Assembly (NCBI RefSeq): GCF_000284255.1
Contig: NC_017075.1
Coordinates: 744,001 to 808,000 of the forward strand
DNA: 64,000 nucleotides
Origin: Rubrivivax gelatinosus IL144
Lineage (GTDB): Bacteria; Pseudomonadota; Gammaproteobacteria; Burkholderiales; Burkholderiaceae_C
Direction: 5' to 3'
Shown: positions 15,895 to 24,769 of the stretch, piece after piece
How the letters are laid out: each line of letters opens with the position of its first letter
How positions within the stretch are numbered: the stretch's first letter is position 1
Program-made: the position numbers and the translations under genes
The notes under the pieces: generated by a model
Databases searched by the model: none
Told to the model about the DNA's origin: nothing
What the model saw: only the letters and a program-made list of their open reading frames with translations

Positions 15895-17287
15895 GCGCCA
15901 CCGGCTCGGCCGCGGCCAGCGCCAGGTACTCCTGGAAGCTGTCGCGCACCGCCTGGGTGAAGGTCTCGGGGTCGGGTACGAGCTCGCGGCAGGAGGTCGG
16001 CGAGACGACGATGCGGCCGTCGTACTCGGTGATCGCGAACACCAGCCCCATGCCGTCGGCGATCGGCAGGATGGCCGAGAAGTAGGTCATGCGCGCGCCG
16101 CACAGGTACAGCGGCTGGCGCGGGCTGCCGACCGCGGTGACGGTGCAGCAGGCCGCCGGCCGGCGCAGTTCGTTGGGGCGCAGGCCGAGCCAGCGCGAGG
16201 CGAGCTTCATCGTCGCCGCGGGCACGTGTTCGGCGAGCTCGGTCAAGCCGCGTGCCGCCTGCGAGCGCAGCCCGGCGCGCGCGCTCGCCGTCTGGCGCTG
16301 GATGTGGCGCAGGCGGGCGACCGGGTCCTCGATCGTCGTGCCCAGGTTCACCAGCTGCCATGGCGGCTCCACCCCCGGCTCGGGTGCGGCGCCGGCGATC
16401 GGCGCGATCGCTTCCAGGTCGGCTTCGGGCAGCTCGCCGTTGGCGTCCAGGTAACGCCGCAGGCCGCCGGCGCAGACCGCCAGCACCGCGTCGGTGACGG
16501 TGGCGCGCGGCAGCAGCGTGCGGATGCGCTCGAACTCGGCGACCATGAAGCGGCGCGTGTCGAAGACGCGGTGCGGCGAGACCACCGAGTTGAAGCGTGT
16601 CGCGTGGTGCTGCTCGGGCGCGACGACGTCGGCGGCGAAGGTCCAGGCCACCGGCGCCAGCCGCAGCAGCGGCGCGGCCAGCGACAGCGGCGACAGCGCG
16701 GTGTGCAGCGCGCCGCGCGCCAGCAGCTTCAGCGCGCCGGGCGCACGTTCGGGGAACCAGGGCTCGGGCGGCTCGGCACGCGGCGGTTCGGCGACGAGGT
16801 CGTGCAGCGCCTCGACGATCTCGTGGCGCCCGGCGACGTCGACCGCGGCGTGGTGGATCTTGGTCAGCACCGCGAAGCTGCCGGCCGGCAGGTCGACGAA
16901 GCTGTCCAGGCCCTCGATGACGTAGAGCTCCCACAGCGGCCGGTTCAAGTCCAGCGCGCGGGCGTGGATGCGCGAGGCCTGGATGCAGAACTGGCGCCAG
17001 TCGCCCGGCTTGGGCAGCGCGATGTGGCGCACGTGGTACTCGAGGTCGAAGTGCTCGTCCTCCACCCAGTACGGGTAGTCCAGCTCCAGCGGCACGCGCA
17101 GCAGGCGCTGGCGGAACACCGGCGAGCGCTGCAGCCGCCCGGCGACGTGCGCCAGGATGCTCTTGAAGCGCACCGTGCCGCCCGGCGCGGTGCTCTGGTC
17201 GTAGATCTGGACGAAGGTGACGTTCGCGTTGGCGTGCGTCGTGTCGGCGTAGAGGAAGCTGGCTTCGTGACCGCTCAACTGGCGCAT
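15764..17287 (-). CDS. wax ester synthase/diacylglycerol acyltransferase (WS/DGAT), variant active site
   Basis: 507 residues. The acyl-CoA:alcohol/diacylglycerol acyltransferase fold is evident: N-terminal L-S-G-H-E-A-S-F-L, H145-H146-A-A-V-D150-V151, later P-L-Y-L-C-G-A-R and the G-M-G-L-V-F-A-I-T-E-Y-D-G end. The family motif HHxxxDG appears here as HHAAVDV, with valine in place of the last glycine; the catalytic histidines and aspartate remain. The last 45 residues are an Arg/Ala/Gly/Pro tail read antisense to the hydrolase gene and unlike other family members. The ATG at 17287 follows GGAGGG. Second gene of a two-gene operon, 17 bases after its paralogue. Confidence 0.83.
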   Translation of the reverse strand: MRQLSGHEASFLYADTTHANANVTFVQIYDQSTAPGGTVRFKSILAHVAGRLQRSPVFRQRLLRVPLELDYPYWVEDEHFDLEYHVRHIALPKPGDWRQFCIQASRIHARALDLNRPLWELYVIEGLDSFVDLPAGSFAVLTKIHHAAVDVAGRHEIVEALHDLVAEPPRAEPPEPWFPERAPGALKLLARGALHTALSPLSLAAPLLRLAPVAWTFAADVVAPEQHHATRFNSVVSPHRVFDTRRFMVAEFERIRTLLPRATVTDAVLAVCAGGLRRYLDANGELPEADLEAIAPIAGAAPEPGVEPPWQLVNLGTTIEDPVARLRHIQRQTASARAGLRSQAARGLTELAEHVPAATMKLASRWLGLRPNELRRPAACCTVTAVGSPRQPLYLCGARMTYFSAILPIADGMGLVFAITEYDGRIVVSPTSCRELVPDPETFTQAVRDSFQEYLALAAAEPVALRPAARGASAAGRPGPRPRAARTAATGRPAARGGPRRSTAPPG

Positions 17288-17304
17288 GGACCCTCCGCGA
17301 AAGA

Positions 17305-18768
17305 TCAGGACACCGGCAGGGCGCGTGCCGCCGTGCCGGTCCGTTTGCGCGGCGGCTTCGGGCGGCTGGCGGCGACCAGCTCGTCCAGCGACTCCAGCAG
17401 CGCCGCCCTCAGTTCGCCGGCGTCGGCCACCGCGGCCTGCGCGGCGGTGAAGCCGAAGCCCAGTTCGCCGGCATAGCTCATCACCGTGATGTTCAGGCCG
17501 ATGCCGTGCTCGACGATGGACAGCGGCCAGTAGCTCGTCATGCGCGCGCCGGCCAGGTACAGCGGCTCGCGCGGGCCGGGCACGTTCGAGATGACGACGT
17601 TGGCCAGCGGCGGCAGCGTGCCGGCCAGGCCCGAGGCGCCGTACAGCGAGGCCAGGCCCTGCAGCAGCCAGGGCGCGCCGAGCGAGGGGAAGTCGGTCGG
17701 GATCACGCCTCGTGCGCGTTTGGCGACCGACTTCACCGCCCCGGCGGCGTCGCGGATCGCCAGCAGGCGCTTGAGCGGGTTCGCGATATCGGTGTGCAGG
17801 TTGACGAGCGACAGCGTGGCCTTGGTCGTGAACTCCTGGTCGCCGCTGGCGCGCAGCGAGATCGGCATCGAGGCCAGCAGCGGCTTCTTCGGCACGCCGC
17901 CGTGCGCCGCCAGCCAGCGCCTGAGCATGCCGCTGCACAGCGCGAGCACGATGTCGTTGAGCTTGGCCTCGTGCGCCGCAGCCAGCGCCTTCAGCGTGTC
18001 CATCGGCAGCGACACCGCGGCGAAGCTGCGTTCGGCGCCGATCGGCACGTTGAGCGCCGTCTTCGGGCCGAAGCCCAGGTTCTCGCGCAGATGGCCGTTG
18101 GCCTTGCCGGCGCCGCCCTGCGCCTTGCCCGGGCTGCCGAACAGCGTGCCGATCAGCTGCAGCGCCTGCGGCAGCTGGCGCGCGAGCTTGACGTAGAGCC
18201 CGGCGTCGCGCGCCAGCGCCGTGGCGGCGAGTGCCAGCGTGCCGGGGTTCTCGGCGAGGCGCGCCTTGCCGCGCGGCCGCGGCGGCGGTTCAGGCGACGG
18301 ATCGAACAGCGTCTGCGCCAGCAGCACGCCGGCCTTGCCGTCGAGCAGCGCGTGGTGCACCTGCACGTAGTAGCCGACTTCGCCCGAGGCCAGCCCTTCG
18401 AGCACCCAGATGCGCCACAGCGGCCGCTCGCGGTCCAGGCGCTCGGCGTGCAGCCGGGCGACCGCGGCTTCCAGCTCGGCCTGCGTGCCGGGCGCCGGCA
18501 CGGCGACACGCTGCACGTGCCAGTCCAGGTCGACCGTGCCGTCTTCGACCCACACCGGGTTGGCGAACTGCAGCGGCATCGTCGCCAGCCGGCGCGTCAG
18601 CACCGGCGCCAGGTGCAGGCGCTGCTTCATCAGCCGCCGCACCGCGGTGGCGAAGTCGCCGCGCGCGCCCGGTGGCCGCACGAACAGGTGCAAGGAGCCG
18701 ACGTGCATCGGCGTCTGCGTCGTCTCCAGGTGGAGGAAGGCCCCGTCCACCCCGCTCAAGGCTTGCAT
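17305..18768 (-). CDS. wax ester synthase/diacylglycerol acyltransferase (WS/DGAT), canonical
   Basis: 487 residues. Canonical motif H138-H139-A-L-L-D143-G144 plus L-N-D-I-V-L-A-L-C-S-G and the N-V-V-I-S-N-V-P-G-P-R-E-P-L-Y-L-A-G-A motif typical of bacterial WS/DGAT. It makes triacylglycerols or wax esters from acyl-CoA and diacylglycerol or a fatty alcohol at the cytoplasmic face of the membrane. The C-terminus is basic (K-P-P-R-K-R). First of two paralogous genes. The ATG at 18768 opens a family-typical M-Q-A-L-S-G-V-D-G-A-F-L; further upstream in frame there is only non-family sequence. Confidence 0.9.
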   Translation of the reverse strand: MQALSGVDGAFLHLETTQTPMHVGSLHLFVRPPGARGDFATAVRRLMKQRLHLAPVLTRRLATMPLQFANPVWVEDGTVDLDWHVQRVAVPAPGTQAELEAAVARLHAERLDRERPLWRIWVLEGLASGEVGYYVQVHHALLDGKAGVLLAQTLFDPSPEPPPRPRGKARLAENPGTLALAATALARDAGLYVKLARQLPQALQLIGTLFGSPGKAQGGAGKANGHLRENLGFGPKTALNVPIGAERSFAAVSLPMDTLKALAAAHEAKLNDIVLALCSGMLRRWLAAHGGVPKKPLLASMPISLRASGDQEFTTKATLSLVNLHTDIANPLKRLLAIRDAAGAVKSVAKRARGVIPTDFPSLGAPWLLQGLASLYGASGLAGTLPPLANVVISNVPGPREPLYLAGARMTSYWPLSIVEHGIGLNITVMSYAGELGFGFTAAQAAVADAGELRAALLESLDELVAASRPKPPRKRTGTAARALPVS

Positions 18769-18961
18769 GCCCTTTTCTCGCTTTCGCGCCGTGGGGGCCG
18801 TGGGCGGCCCGGCGTCGCGCCAACGTAAGCGGGCGGGCGCGCACGCGACGCGCATCCAGATCAAGCTTTCGTCAAGTCGGACACGGATTCCGGGTGCGCG
18901 GTGCGGCAGCCCCCGCGATCGCGGGACCCCCGCTGCGCGGCCGGCTTCGGACAATCGCGAA

Positions 18962-19234
18962 ATGTCACGAGATGTACGTCCGGTCGGAGTACGCCGGTTC
19001 CAGGGCGTGACCGTCTTCGACAACGGAGCGGACCGCCCCAGCGAGTTCGGCGACCCGAGCACGCGTCCCAGCCTCTGGGACGAGCCCTCGCGCCTGCCCG
19101 AGTCGGAGCAGGAGCCGCGCCGCCGTTCGCGCGCCAAACGTCGCGCCGGTGGCAGCCTGTGGCCGGTGATGCTTGTGGTCGTCGGCCTCGGCGTCGCCGG
19201 CGTCGCGCTGCTGGCGAAGTTCTTCAACCGCTGA
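18962..19234 (+). CDS. small single-span membrane protein of unknown function
   Basis: 90 residues: a polar, acidic N-terminal 55 residues (R-F-Q-G-V-T-V-F-D-N-G), a basic patch R-R-R-S-R-A-K-R-R and one transmembrane helix (about 66-85) ending K-F-F-N-R. The basic patch on the N-terminal side suggests the N-terminus is cytoplasmic. It overlaps the 3' end of the convergent histidine kinase by 11 bases. Not recognised as any known family. Confidence 0.55.
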   Translation: MSRDVRPVGVRRFQGVTVFDNGADRPSEFGDPSTRPSLWDEPSRLPESEQEPRRRSRAKRRAGGSLWPVMLVVVGLGVAGVALLAKFFNR

Positions 19235-21020
19235 CGGCAGCGGTCTCGGCTTCGGCGGCGGCCGCCGCCGGCAGCACGATCGGCAGCGCGAGCGTGAAAC
19301 GCGCACCGTGGCCGTGTTCCGACTCGACGCGCAGCGAGCCGCGCATCAGCTGCGCCAGCGCTCGCGACAGCGCCAGGCCCAGGCCGGTGCCGCCGTGTTC
19401 GTAGCTCACGCGTGCGCTGCCCTGGCGGAAACGTTCGAAGATCGTCTCGTGCAGCTCGGGCGCGATGCCCGGGCCGGTGTCCTCGACGTGCATCAGCACT
19501 TGGTCGCCGACGCGCTCGACCATCACGTCCACGCGCCCGGCCGGGGTGAACTTGAGGGCGTTGGACAGCAGGTTGTTGAGGATCTGCTTGACGCGCAGCC
19601 CGTCGGCGACGATGACCGGCGGCGCCTCGGGGTCGATCTCGACGGCCAGCGTCAGCCCCTTGCCGGCGGCCGTCAGCGCGTAGAAGTCGGCCGTGCCCTG
19701 GACCAGCGCACGCAGGTTCACCGGCTCCGGCGACAGCGTCATCGAGCCGGCCTCGACCTTGGCCAGGTCGAGGATCTCGCCGAGCAGCTGGTTGAGGTAC
19801 TCGGCGCCCTTACGGATCAGCCCGGCCTGCTCGCGGAACTTCGGATTGTCCAGGCGGTGCTCCATCAGCTCGGCGAAGCCGCGGATGCTGGTCAGCGGCG
19901 TGCGCAGCTCGTGCGAGATCGCCGCCAGGAACTCGCTCTTGGCGTTGTTGGCGGCGTTGGCCTGGGCCTCGCTGGCGCGCAGCGCGGCGTTGTTGGCCTC
20001 CAACCGGCGCAGGCCGGCGACGAAGACCACCGCGCCGGCGGCGACGGCGCCGCTGAGCAGCAGCGTCAGCACGACGGCGATGTCGCGCGTGGTGCGCCAG
20101 CCGGTCAGCGCTTCCTCGCTGGCGGTGGCCACCAGCACGTACAGCGGGTAGTCGGCGATGCGGTGGTAGGCGGTGTAGCGCTCCAGGCCGTCGAGCGTGC
20201 TGACGCCGCTGAACGTGCCTTCGCGCTGCAGCTGCTGCTGGGCGAAGACGCCGTTGCGCTTGAGCGTCTGGCCGATCTGGTTGGCGCTGTCGCCGCCGAT
20301 GACCCGGGCGCGGATGCTCAGGTCCTGGCCGACCAGCGTCACCGTGCCCAGCGACCCGATCGCCGCGCGCTGGTAGACGTCCTCGAAATAGCCCGGGTCC
20401 AGCGAGGCGACGACGACGCCGAGGATGTGGCCGTCGGCGGCGGTGATGCGGCGCGAGATCTGGATCGTCCAGCGCTTGGAGACCTTGCCCAGCACCGGCT
20501 TGCCGATCCACAGTGCGTCGGGGCTGGCCAGGCCGCTGCCGGGCGCCAGCGTCGTCGGCGCCAGGTGCACGCGCACGTGCTCGCGCTCGGACAGGTCGAC
20601 GTGGCCGGTCTTGCTGCCGTCGGGGTCGAGGTTGCTGCCGATGAAGCGCCCGTCGGCGCCGACCAGCGACAGCTGCACGAGGATGTTGGGCACCAGCCCG
20701 GTCTCGTTGGCGTAGCGGCCCAGGTCCAGCGAGGCGCCGCCGCGGCGCGCGTAGTCGTCGCGCGCACGCACCGTCGCCTGGTCGACCGCGGCCAGCACAC
20801 GCAGCGTCTGCTCCTCGAAGGCGCGGGCCAGGTTGGTGTTCTGGCGCAGTTCGCCGACGACGGCGTCGTTCCAGCGAATCCACAGCACCAGCACCACCGT
20901 GGCCCAGGCCAGCAGGATCAGCACCGCAGCGGCGCTGATCGCCAGCTTGCGCAGGCGCTGCTCGGCGCCGGGAGCCGCGGAGGCGGCGAAACGCTGCAGA
21001 GCGGTGGAGAGGGGCGACAT
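19224..21020 (-). CDS. sensor histidine kinase with periplasmic double-PAS (Cache) domain, orphan
   Basis: 598 residues. Transmembrane helix 26-48, a periplasmic ligand-binding Cache region (about 50-305; note L-D-P-D-G-S-K-T-G-H-V-D-L and V-V-A-S-L-D-P-G-Y-F), a second helix 313-335, then a cytoplasmic kinase core: H370 in A-I-S-H-E-L-R-T-P-L, N box I-L-N-N-L-L-S-N-A-L-K-F-T, D-T-G-P-G-I and H-G-G-T-G-L-G-L-A-L. No response regulator lies next to it, so the partner is elsewhere. The Cache layout resembles kinases sensing small organic molecules. Confidence 0.88.
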   Translation of the reverse strand: MSPLSTALQRFAASAAPGAEQRLRKLAISAAAVLILLAWATVVLVLWIRWNDAVVGELRQNTNLARAFEEQTLRVLAAVDQATVRARDDYARRGGASLDLGRYANETGLVPNILVQLSLVGADGRFIGSNLDPDGSKTGHVDLSEREHVRVHLAPTTLAPGSGLASPDALWIGKPVLGKVSKRWTIQISRRITAADGHILGVVVASLDPGYFEDVYQRAAIGSLGTVTLVGQDLSIRARVIGGDSANQIGQTLKRNGVFAQQQLQREGTFSGVSTLDGLERYTAYHRIADYPLYVLVATASEEALTGWRTTRDIAVVLTLLLSGAVAAGAVVFVAGLRRLEANNAALRASEAQANAANNAKSEFLAAISHELRTPLTSIRGFAELMEHRLDNPKFREQAGLIRKGAEYLNQLLGEILDLAKVEAGSMTLSPEPVNLRALVQGTADFYALTAAGKGLTLAVEIDPEAPPVIVADGLRVKQILNNLLSNALKFTPAGRVDVMVERVGDQVLMHVEDTGPGIAPELHETIFERFRQGSARVSYEHGGTGLGLALSRALAQLMRGSLRVESEHGHGARFTLALPIVLPAAAAAEAETAAVSG

Positions 21021-21104
21021 GGGGGGTGGCTTGTCGAGTCGAGCAAATCTAGCATTTCTATCGCTATTCGCCCCGCCAATACGTCACGCCTGCGGCCGGA
21101 AACG

Positions 21105-21133
21105 ACGACGGCCGCCCCGCGGGCGGCCGTCGT
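21105..21133 (-). terminator. hairpin terminator after degP
   Basis: ACGACGGCCGCCC and GGGCGGCCGTCGT form a perfect 13-pair stem with the loop CGC. It lies 14 bases beyond the degP stop on the minus strand, followed by a short T-rich run (TTT). Confidence 0.75.
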
Positions 21134-21147
21134 GACGCGAGCCAGCT

Positions 21148-22662
21148 TCAGCCGATGCGGATCGGCACGAAGATCGTCTCGCCGTCACGCTGCACCAGCA
21201 GCGCGACGTGGCGGGGCTTGCTCTTGAGCACCGCCTGCACCTGCTCGATCGACTGTACCGGCTGGCCGTTGATCGCCAGCAGCACGTCGCCGCGTTCGAC
21301 GCCGGCACGAGCCGCCGGGCCGTCGACGTCCTGCACCAGCAGGCCGCCGTCGACGTGCACCTGCCGCTGCTCGTCGCGCGTCAGCGGACGCAGCGCCAGG
21401 CCGAGCTGCATGCCTTCGGGGCGCGACGGGTCGTCGGCGCTGGCCGTCGTCGCTTCGGCGCTGCCGAGCTTGACCTCCAGCTCGCGCCAGCTCTTATCGC
21501 GCCAGACCTTGAGCTTCACGCGTTCGCCCGGCGCCGACATGCCGATCAGCGTCGACAGGCTGCCGCTGCGTTCGACCGCCTGGCCGTTGACCTCGGTGAT
21601 CACGTCGCCAGGCTTCAGCCCGCCCTTGGCCGCGGCGCTGCCGGGCTGGACCGCGGCGACCAGCGCGCCGTCGGGCCGCTCCAGGCCGAAGGACTCGGCC
21701 AGGCCCTGGTTCAGGTCCTGGATCGAGACCCCCAGCCGGGCGTGCTGGGCGCGGCCGGTGGCGACGATCTGGTCCTTGACCTTCAGCGCGACGTCGATCG
21801 GGATCGAGAACGACAGGCCCTGGAAGCCGCCGCTCTGCGAATAGATCTGCGCGTTGATGCCGACGACGGCGCCGCCGCCGTCGAGCAGCGGGCCGCCCGA
21901 GTTGCCGGGGTTGACCGCGGCGTCGGTCTGGATGAACGGCACGACGGCGTCGCCGGGCAGCGAGCGGCCCTTGGCGCTGACGATGCCGGTGGTCGCCGTC
22001 TGCTCGAAGCCGTAGGGCGCGCCGATGGCCATCACCGGGTCGCCGACTTCCAGCCGGCGCGGGTCGCCCAGACGCACCGTCGGCAGGCCCTTGGCATCGA
22101 TGCGCAGCACGGCGATGTCGGTCACCGGGTCGCTGCCCAGCACCTTGGCCGAGAACTCGCGCCGGTCGCCGAGCTTGACGGTCACTTCCTTGGCTTCGCG
22201 CACGACGTGGGCGTTGGTCAGGATCAGGCCGTCGGCGGCGACGATGAAACCCGATCCCTGGCCGCGGAACGGCACCGAGGGGTTGGCGCCGCGGCCGCGC
22301 TGGCCGAAGCCCGGCATGCCGCGGAAGAACTGGAAGAACGGGTCGTTCTCCAGCCCTTCGGGCAGGCCCTGCTCCTCGGCGCTGGCCTTGTGCATGCCCT
22401 CGACGGTGATGCCGACGACGGCCGGGCCGGCCTGCTTGAAGATCGCCCGGTAGTCGGGCACCGTGCCCTGGGCCGGGATCGGGGCGACCGGCGCGGCCGT
22501 GGCGGCGGTGGTGGCCGCCGCGGCACCGGCCGTCGCGGCGGCGGTGCTGGAGCGGTCCAGACGCAGCCACGGGGGCAGGTCGAAAGCGCTGGCCGCACTC
22601 GCGCCGAGCACGCCACCGGCCAGCAGGGCGGCGGCCAAAGGCTTCATCTTCATCGTGTCCAT
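21148..22662 (-). CDS. degP: DegP/HtrA-type periplasmic serine protease (Do)
   Basis: 504 residues: signal peptide ending A-S-A-A-S-A-F, an Ala-rich linker (40-65), a trypsin-like domain with catalytic H152 (T-N-A-H-V-V), D182 (T-D-I-A-V-L) and S255 (G-N-S-G-G-P-L), and two C-terminal PDZ domains (about 285-375 and 405-500). It degrades or refolds damaged envelope proteins. The upstream genes on the same strand are a histidine kinase and its response regulator, an arrangement seen for mucD/htrA-like genes controlled by envelope-stress systems. Starts at 22662, 22653 or 22647 are all possible; AAAAGGA precedes the first. Confidence 0.93.
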   Translation of the reverse strand: MDTMKMKPLAAALLAGGVLGASAASAFDLPPWLRLDRSSTAAATAGAAAATTAATAAPVAPIPAQGTVPDYRAIFKQAGPAVVGITVEGMHKASAEEQGLPEGLENDPFFQFFRGMPGFGQRGRGANPSVPFRGQGSGFIVAADGLILTNAHVVREAKEVTVKLGDRREFSAKVLGSDPVTDIAVLRIDAKGLPTVRLGDPRRLEVGDPVMAIGAPYGFEQTATTGIVSAKGRSLPGDAVVPFIQTDAAVNPGNSGGPLLDGGGAVVGINAQIYSQSGGFQGLSFSIPIDVALKVKDQIVATGRAQHARLGVSIQDLNQGLAESFGLERPDGALVAAVQPGSAAAKGGLKPGDVITEVNGQAVERSGSLSTLIGMSAPGERVKLKVWRDKSWRELEVKLGSAEATTASADDPSRPEGMQLGLALRPLTRDEQRQVHVDGGLLVQDVDGPAARAGVERGDVLLAINGQPVQSIEQVQAVLKSKPRHVALLVQRDGETIFVPIRIG

Positions 22663-22758
22663 GTCCTTTTCGCGGAGAACGGGCCCTGGTCGAAGCCCGA
22701 TGGACGCCAGCTTGGGACCGGACGATGAGTGCAGCGTTAGCGCTGCGTGAAGCGAGGA

Positions 22759-24063
22759 TTAAGCGGCCGCCGGGAAACGCACGCTGGCGCGCAGCCCGCC
22801 CTGCGGCGAGTCGCCCAGCGTGACCGTGGCGCCGTGGCGTGCGGCGATCGTGCGCACGATCGCCAGCCCCAGGCCGCTGCCTTCGCCGGCGCCGGGGTCG
22901 CGGCGGTAGAAGCGGTCGAAGACGCGCTCGCGTTCGGCCTCCGGGATGCCCGGGCCGGCGTCGTCGACGACGAGCAGCGGCGCGCCGGCGTCCAGCACCG
23001 CGCGCACCTCGACCCGTGCGCCGGGCGGCGAGTGGCGCACCGCGTTGTCGACGAGGTTGCGCACCAGCACCGCCAGCGAGCCGGCGTCGCCCTGCAGCGG
23101 CACCGGTTCGTCGGCCTGCAGCGCCAGTTCGCTGCCGCGCGACACGGCCAGCGGCACGGTCGCGGCCAGCGCGCTGCGCGCGGCTTCGGCGAGGTCGACA
23201 CGCGCCGTCGGCAGCGGCGGCGCGCCGGGTTCGTTGCGCGCCAGCACGAGCAGCTGCTCGACCAGCCAGGCGCTGCGCTCGACACCTTCGGCCAGCGCAC
23301 GCACGGCCTCGGCGCGCGTGGCCTCGTCCTCGGCGCGTTCGAGCAGGCGGATCTGCAGCTTCAGCGCCTGCAGCGGCGAGCGCAGCTCGTGCGCGGCGTC
23401 GGCGACAAAGGCGCGCTGGGTGTCCATCGCCTGCGCGAGCTGGCCGAGCAGGCCGTTGAGCGCGGCGACCAGCGGCGACAGCTCGTCGGGCAGCTTGGCG
23501 GTCGGCAGCGGCGAGAGCGACTGCGGCTCGCGTTCGCGCACCGCGCGCGCGACGCTGCGCAGCGGCCGCAGCACGCGCGTCGCCGCGGCCCAGGTCAAGA
23601 GCGCGATCAGCGGCGCGATGCCGACCAGCGGCGCGACGCTGCGCAGCGCCGCGCCGGCAGCCAGGCGCTGGCGGATCTGGCGCGGCTGGGCGACCTGGAT
23701 CACGCGCTGGCCGCGCAGCACGGTGAAGGTGCGCCAGGTCTGCTTGCCGGCCGAGACGTCGGCGAAACCGAGCAGCGCCCGCGCCGGCAGCTCGTCGTGC
23801 GGGCGCGAGGCGTAGATCGTCTGGCCGTCGGCGCTCCAGATCTGGATCACGAAGTCCAGCTCGCGGTCGGCCAGCGCGCCGGCCTGGTCGGGCGCGATCT
23901 CGCCCTGGTCGCGCAGCGACAGCGCCATCTGGCGCAGCTGGTAGTCGAACAGCGCCTCTGTCTCGGCGAGCACGTTGTGATAGGTCACCGTGCCCATCAC
24001 TCCCGCGGCGAAGGCGAGCATCGCCAGCAGCAGCGCGAGCACGCGCGCGCGGATCGAGTTCAC
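22759..24063 (-). CDS. QseC/PmrB-like sensor histidine kinase
   Basis: 434 residues. Transmembrane helices at about 7-28 and 145-163 bracket a short periplasmic sensor of about 115 residues; a HAMP linker follows; H225 lies in A-D-A-A-H-E-L-R-S-P-L-Q-A-L-K, then N box L-V-D-N-A-V-R-H-S-P, D-D-A-G-P-G-I-P and G-S-G-L-G-L-A-I-V. Its start overlaps the response regulator stop by four bases (ATGA), so the two form a pair. degP follows after 96 bases, suggesting an envelope-stress role. Confidence 0.9.
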   Translation of the reverse strand: MNSIRARVLALLLAMLAFAAGVMGTVTYHNVLAETEALFDYQLRQMALSLRDQGEIAPDQAGALADRELDFVIQIWSADGQTIYASRPHDELPARALLGFADVSAGKQTWRTFTVLRGQRVIQVAQPRQIRQRLAAGAALRSVAPLVGIAPLIALLTWAAATRVLRPLRSVARAVREREPQSLSPLPTAKLPDELSPLVAALNGLLGQLAQAMDTQRAFVADAAHELRSPLQALKLQIRLLERAEDEATRAEAVRALAEGVERSAWLVEQLLVLARNEPGAPPLPTARVDLAEAARSALAATVPLAVSRGSELALQADEPVPLQGDAGSLAVLVRNLVDNAVRHSPPGARVEVRAVLDAGAPLLVVDDAGPGIPEAERERVFDRFYRRDPGAGEGSGLGLAIVRTIAARHGATVTLGDSPQGGLRASVRFPAAA

Positions 24064-24734
24064 AGGAAGTAGCCGACGCCGCGCATGTTGCGGATGAAGT
24101 CGGCGCCCAGCTTGCGCCGCAGCTGGTGGATGTAGACCGAGACGGCGTTGCTCTCGACCGCGTCGCCCCAGCCGTAGAGCCGGTCCTCGAGCTGGGCGCG
24201 CGAGAGCACCGCGCCGGGGCGCTGCATCAGCGCTTCCAGCACCGCGAACTCGCGCGCCGACAGCAGCACCGGCTCGCCGTTGAGCGTCACCTGGCGCGTC
24301 GCCGGGTCCAGCGTGACGCCGCCGTGCGTCAGCAGCGGGCCGGCACGGCCGCCGTGGCGGCGCGTGACGGCGCGGATGCGCGCCGTCAGCTCGTCGAACT
24401 CGAAGGGCTTGACGAGGTAGTCGTCGGCGCCGCCGTCCAGGCCGCGCACGCGGTCGCCGCTGGCGTCGCGTGCGGTCAGCACGATGACCGGCGTGGTGTC
24501 GGCGCGGCCGCGCAGTTCGCGCAGCACGTCCAGGCCGTCGGCCGGCGGTGCGCCGGGCGGGCCGCCGGGCGGCAGGCCCAGGTCCAGCAGCACGCAGTCG
24601 AAACGTTCGCTGGCCAGCGAGGCGCGCGCGGCGGCGACGTCGCGCACCCAGTCCACGGCATGGCCTTCGAGCCTGAGCGCGGCGCGCAGGCTCTCGCCGA
24701 TCATCCGGTCATCTTCGACGAGCAGCAGTCGCAT
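24060..24734 (-). CDS. OmpR/PhoB-family response regulator (QseB/PmrA-like)
   Basis: 224 residues. Receiver domain with acidic pocket E7-D8-D9, phosphoacceptor D51 in V-L-L-D-L-G-L-P, T87 and K109, then a winged-helix DNA-binding domain ending L-R-R-K-L-G-A-D-F-I-R-N-M-R-G-V-G-Y-F-L. Between L-G-L-P and G-L-D-V-L there is a Pro/Gly-rich insertion of about nine residues (56-65) not usual in this loop. ATG at 24734 is the family start. Pairs with the overlapping kinase gene. Confidence 0.9.
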   Translation of the reverse strand: MRLLLVEDDRMIGESLRAALRLEGHAVDWVRDVAAARASLASERFDCVLLDLGLPPGGPPGAPPADGLDVLRELRGRADTTPVIVLTARDASGDRVRGLDGGADDYLVKPFEFDELTARIRAVTRRHGGRAGPLLTHGGVTLDPATRQVTLNGEPVLLSAREFAVLEALMQRPGAVLSRAQLEDRLYGWGDAVESNAVSVYIHQLRRKLGADFIRNMRGVGYFL

Positions 24735-24769
24735 GCGCCGAGCATACGGCGCCGCGCGCGGCCCGCCGC

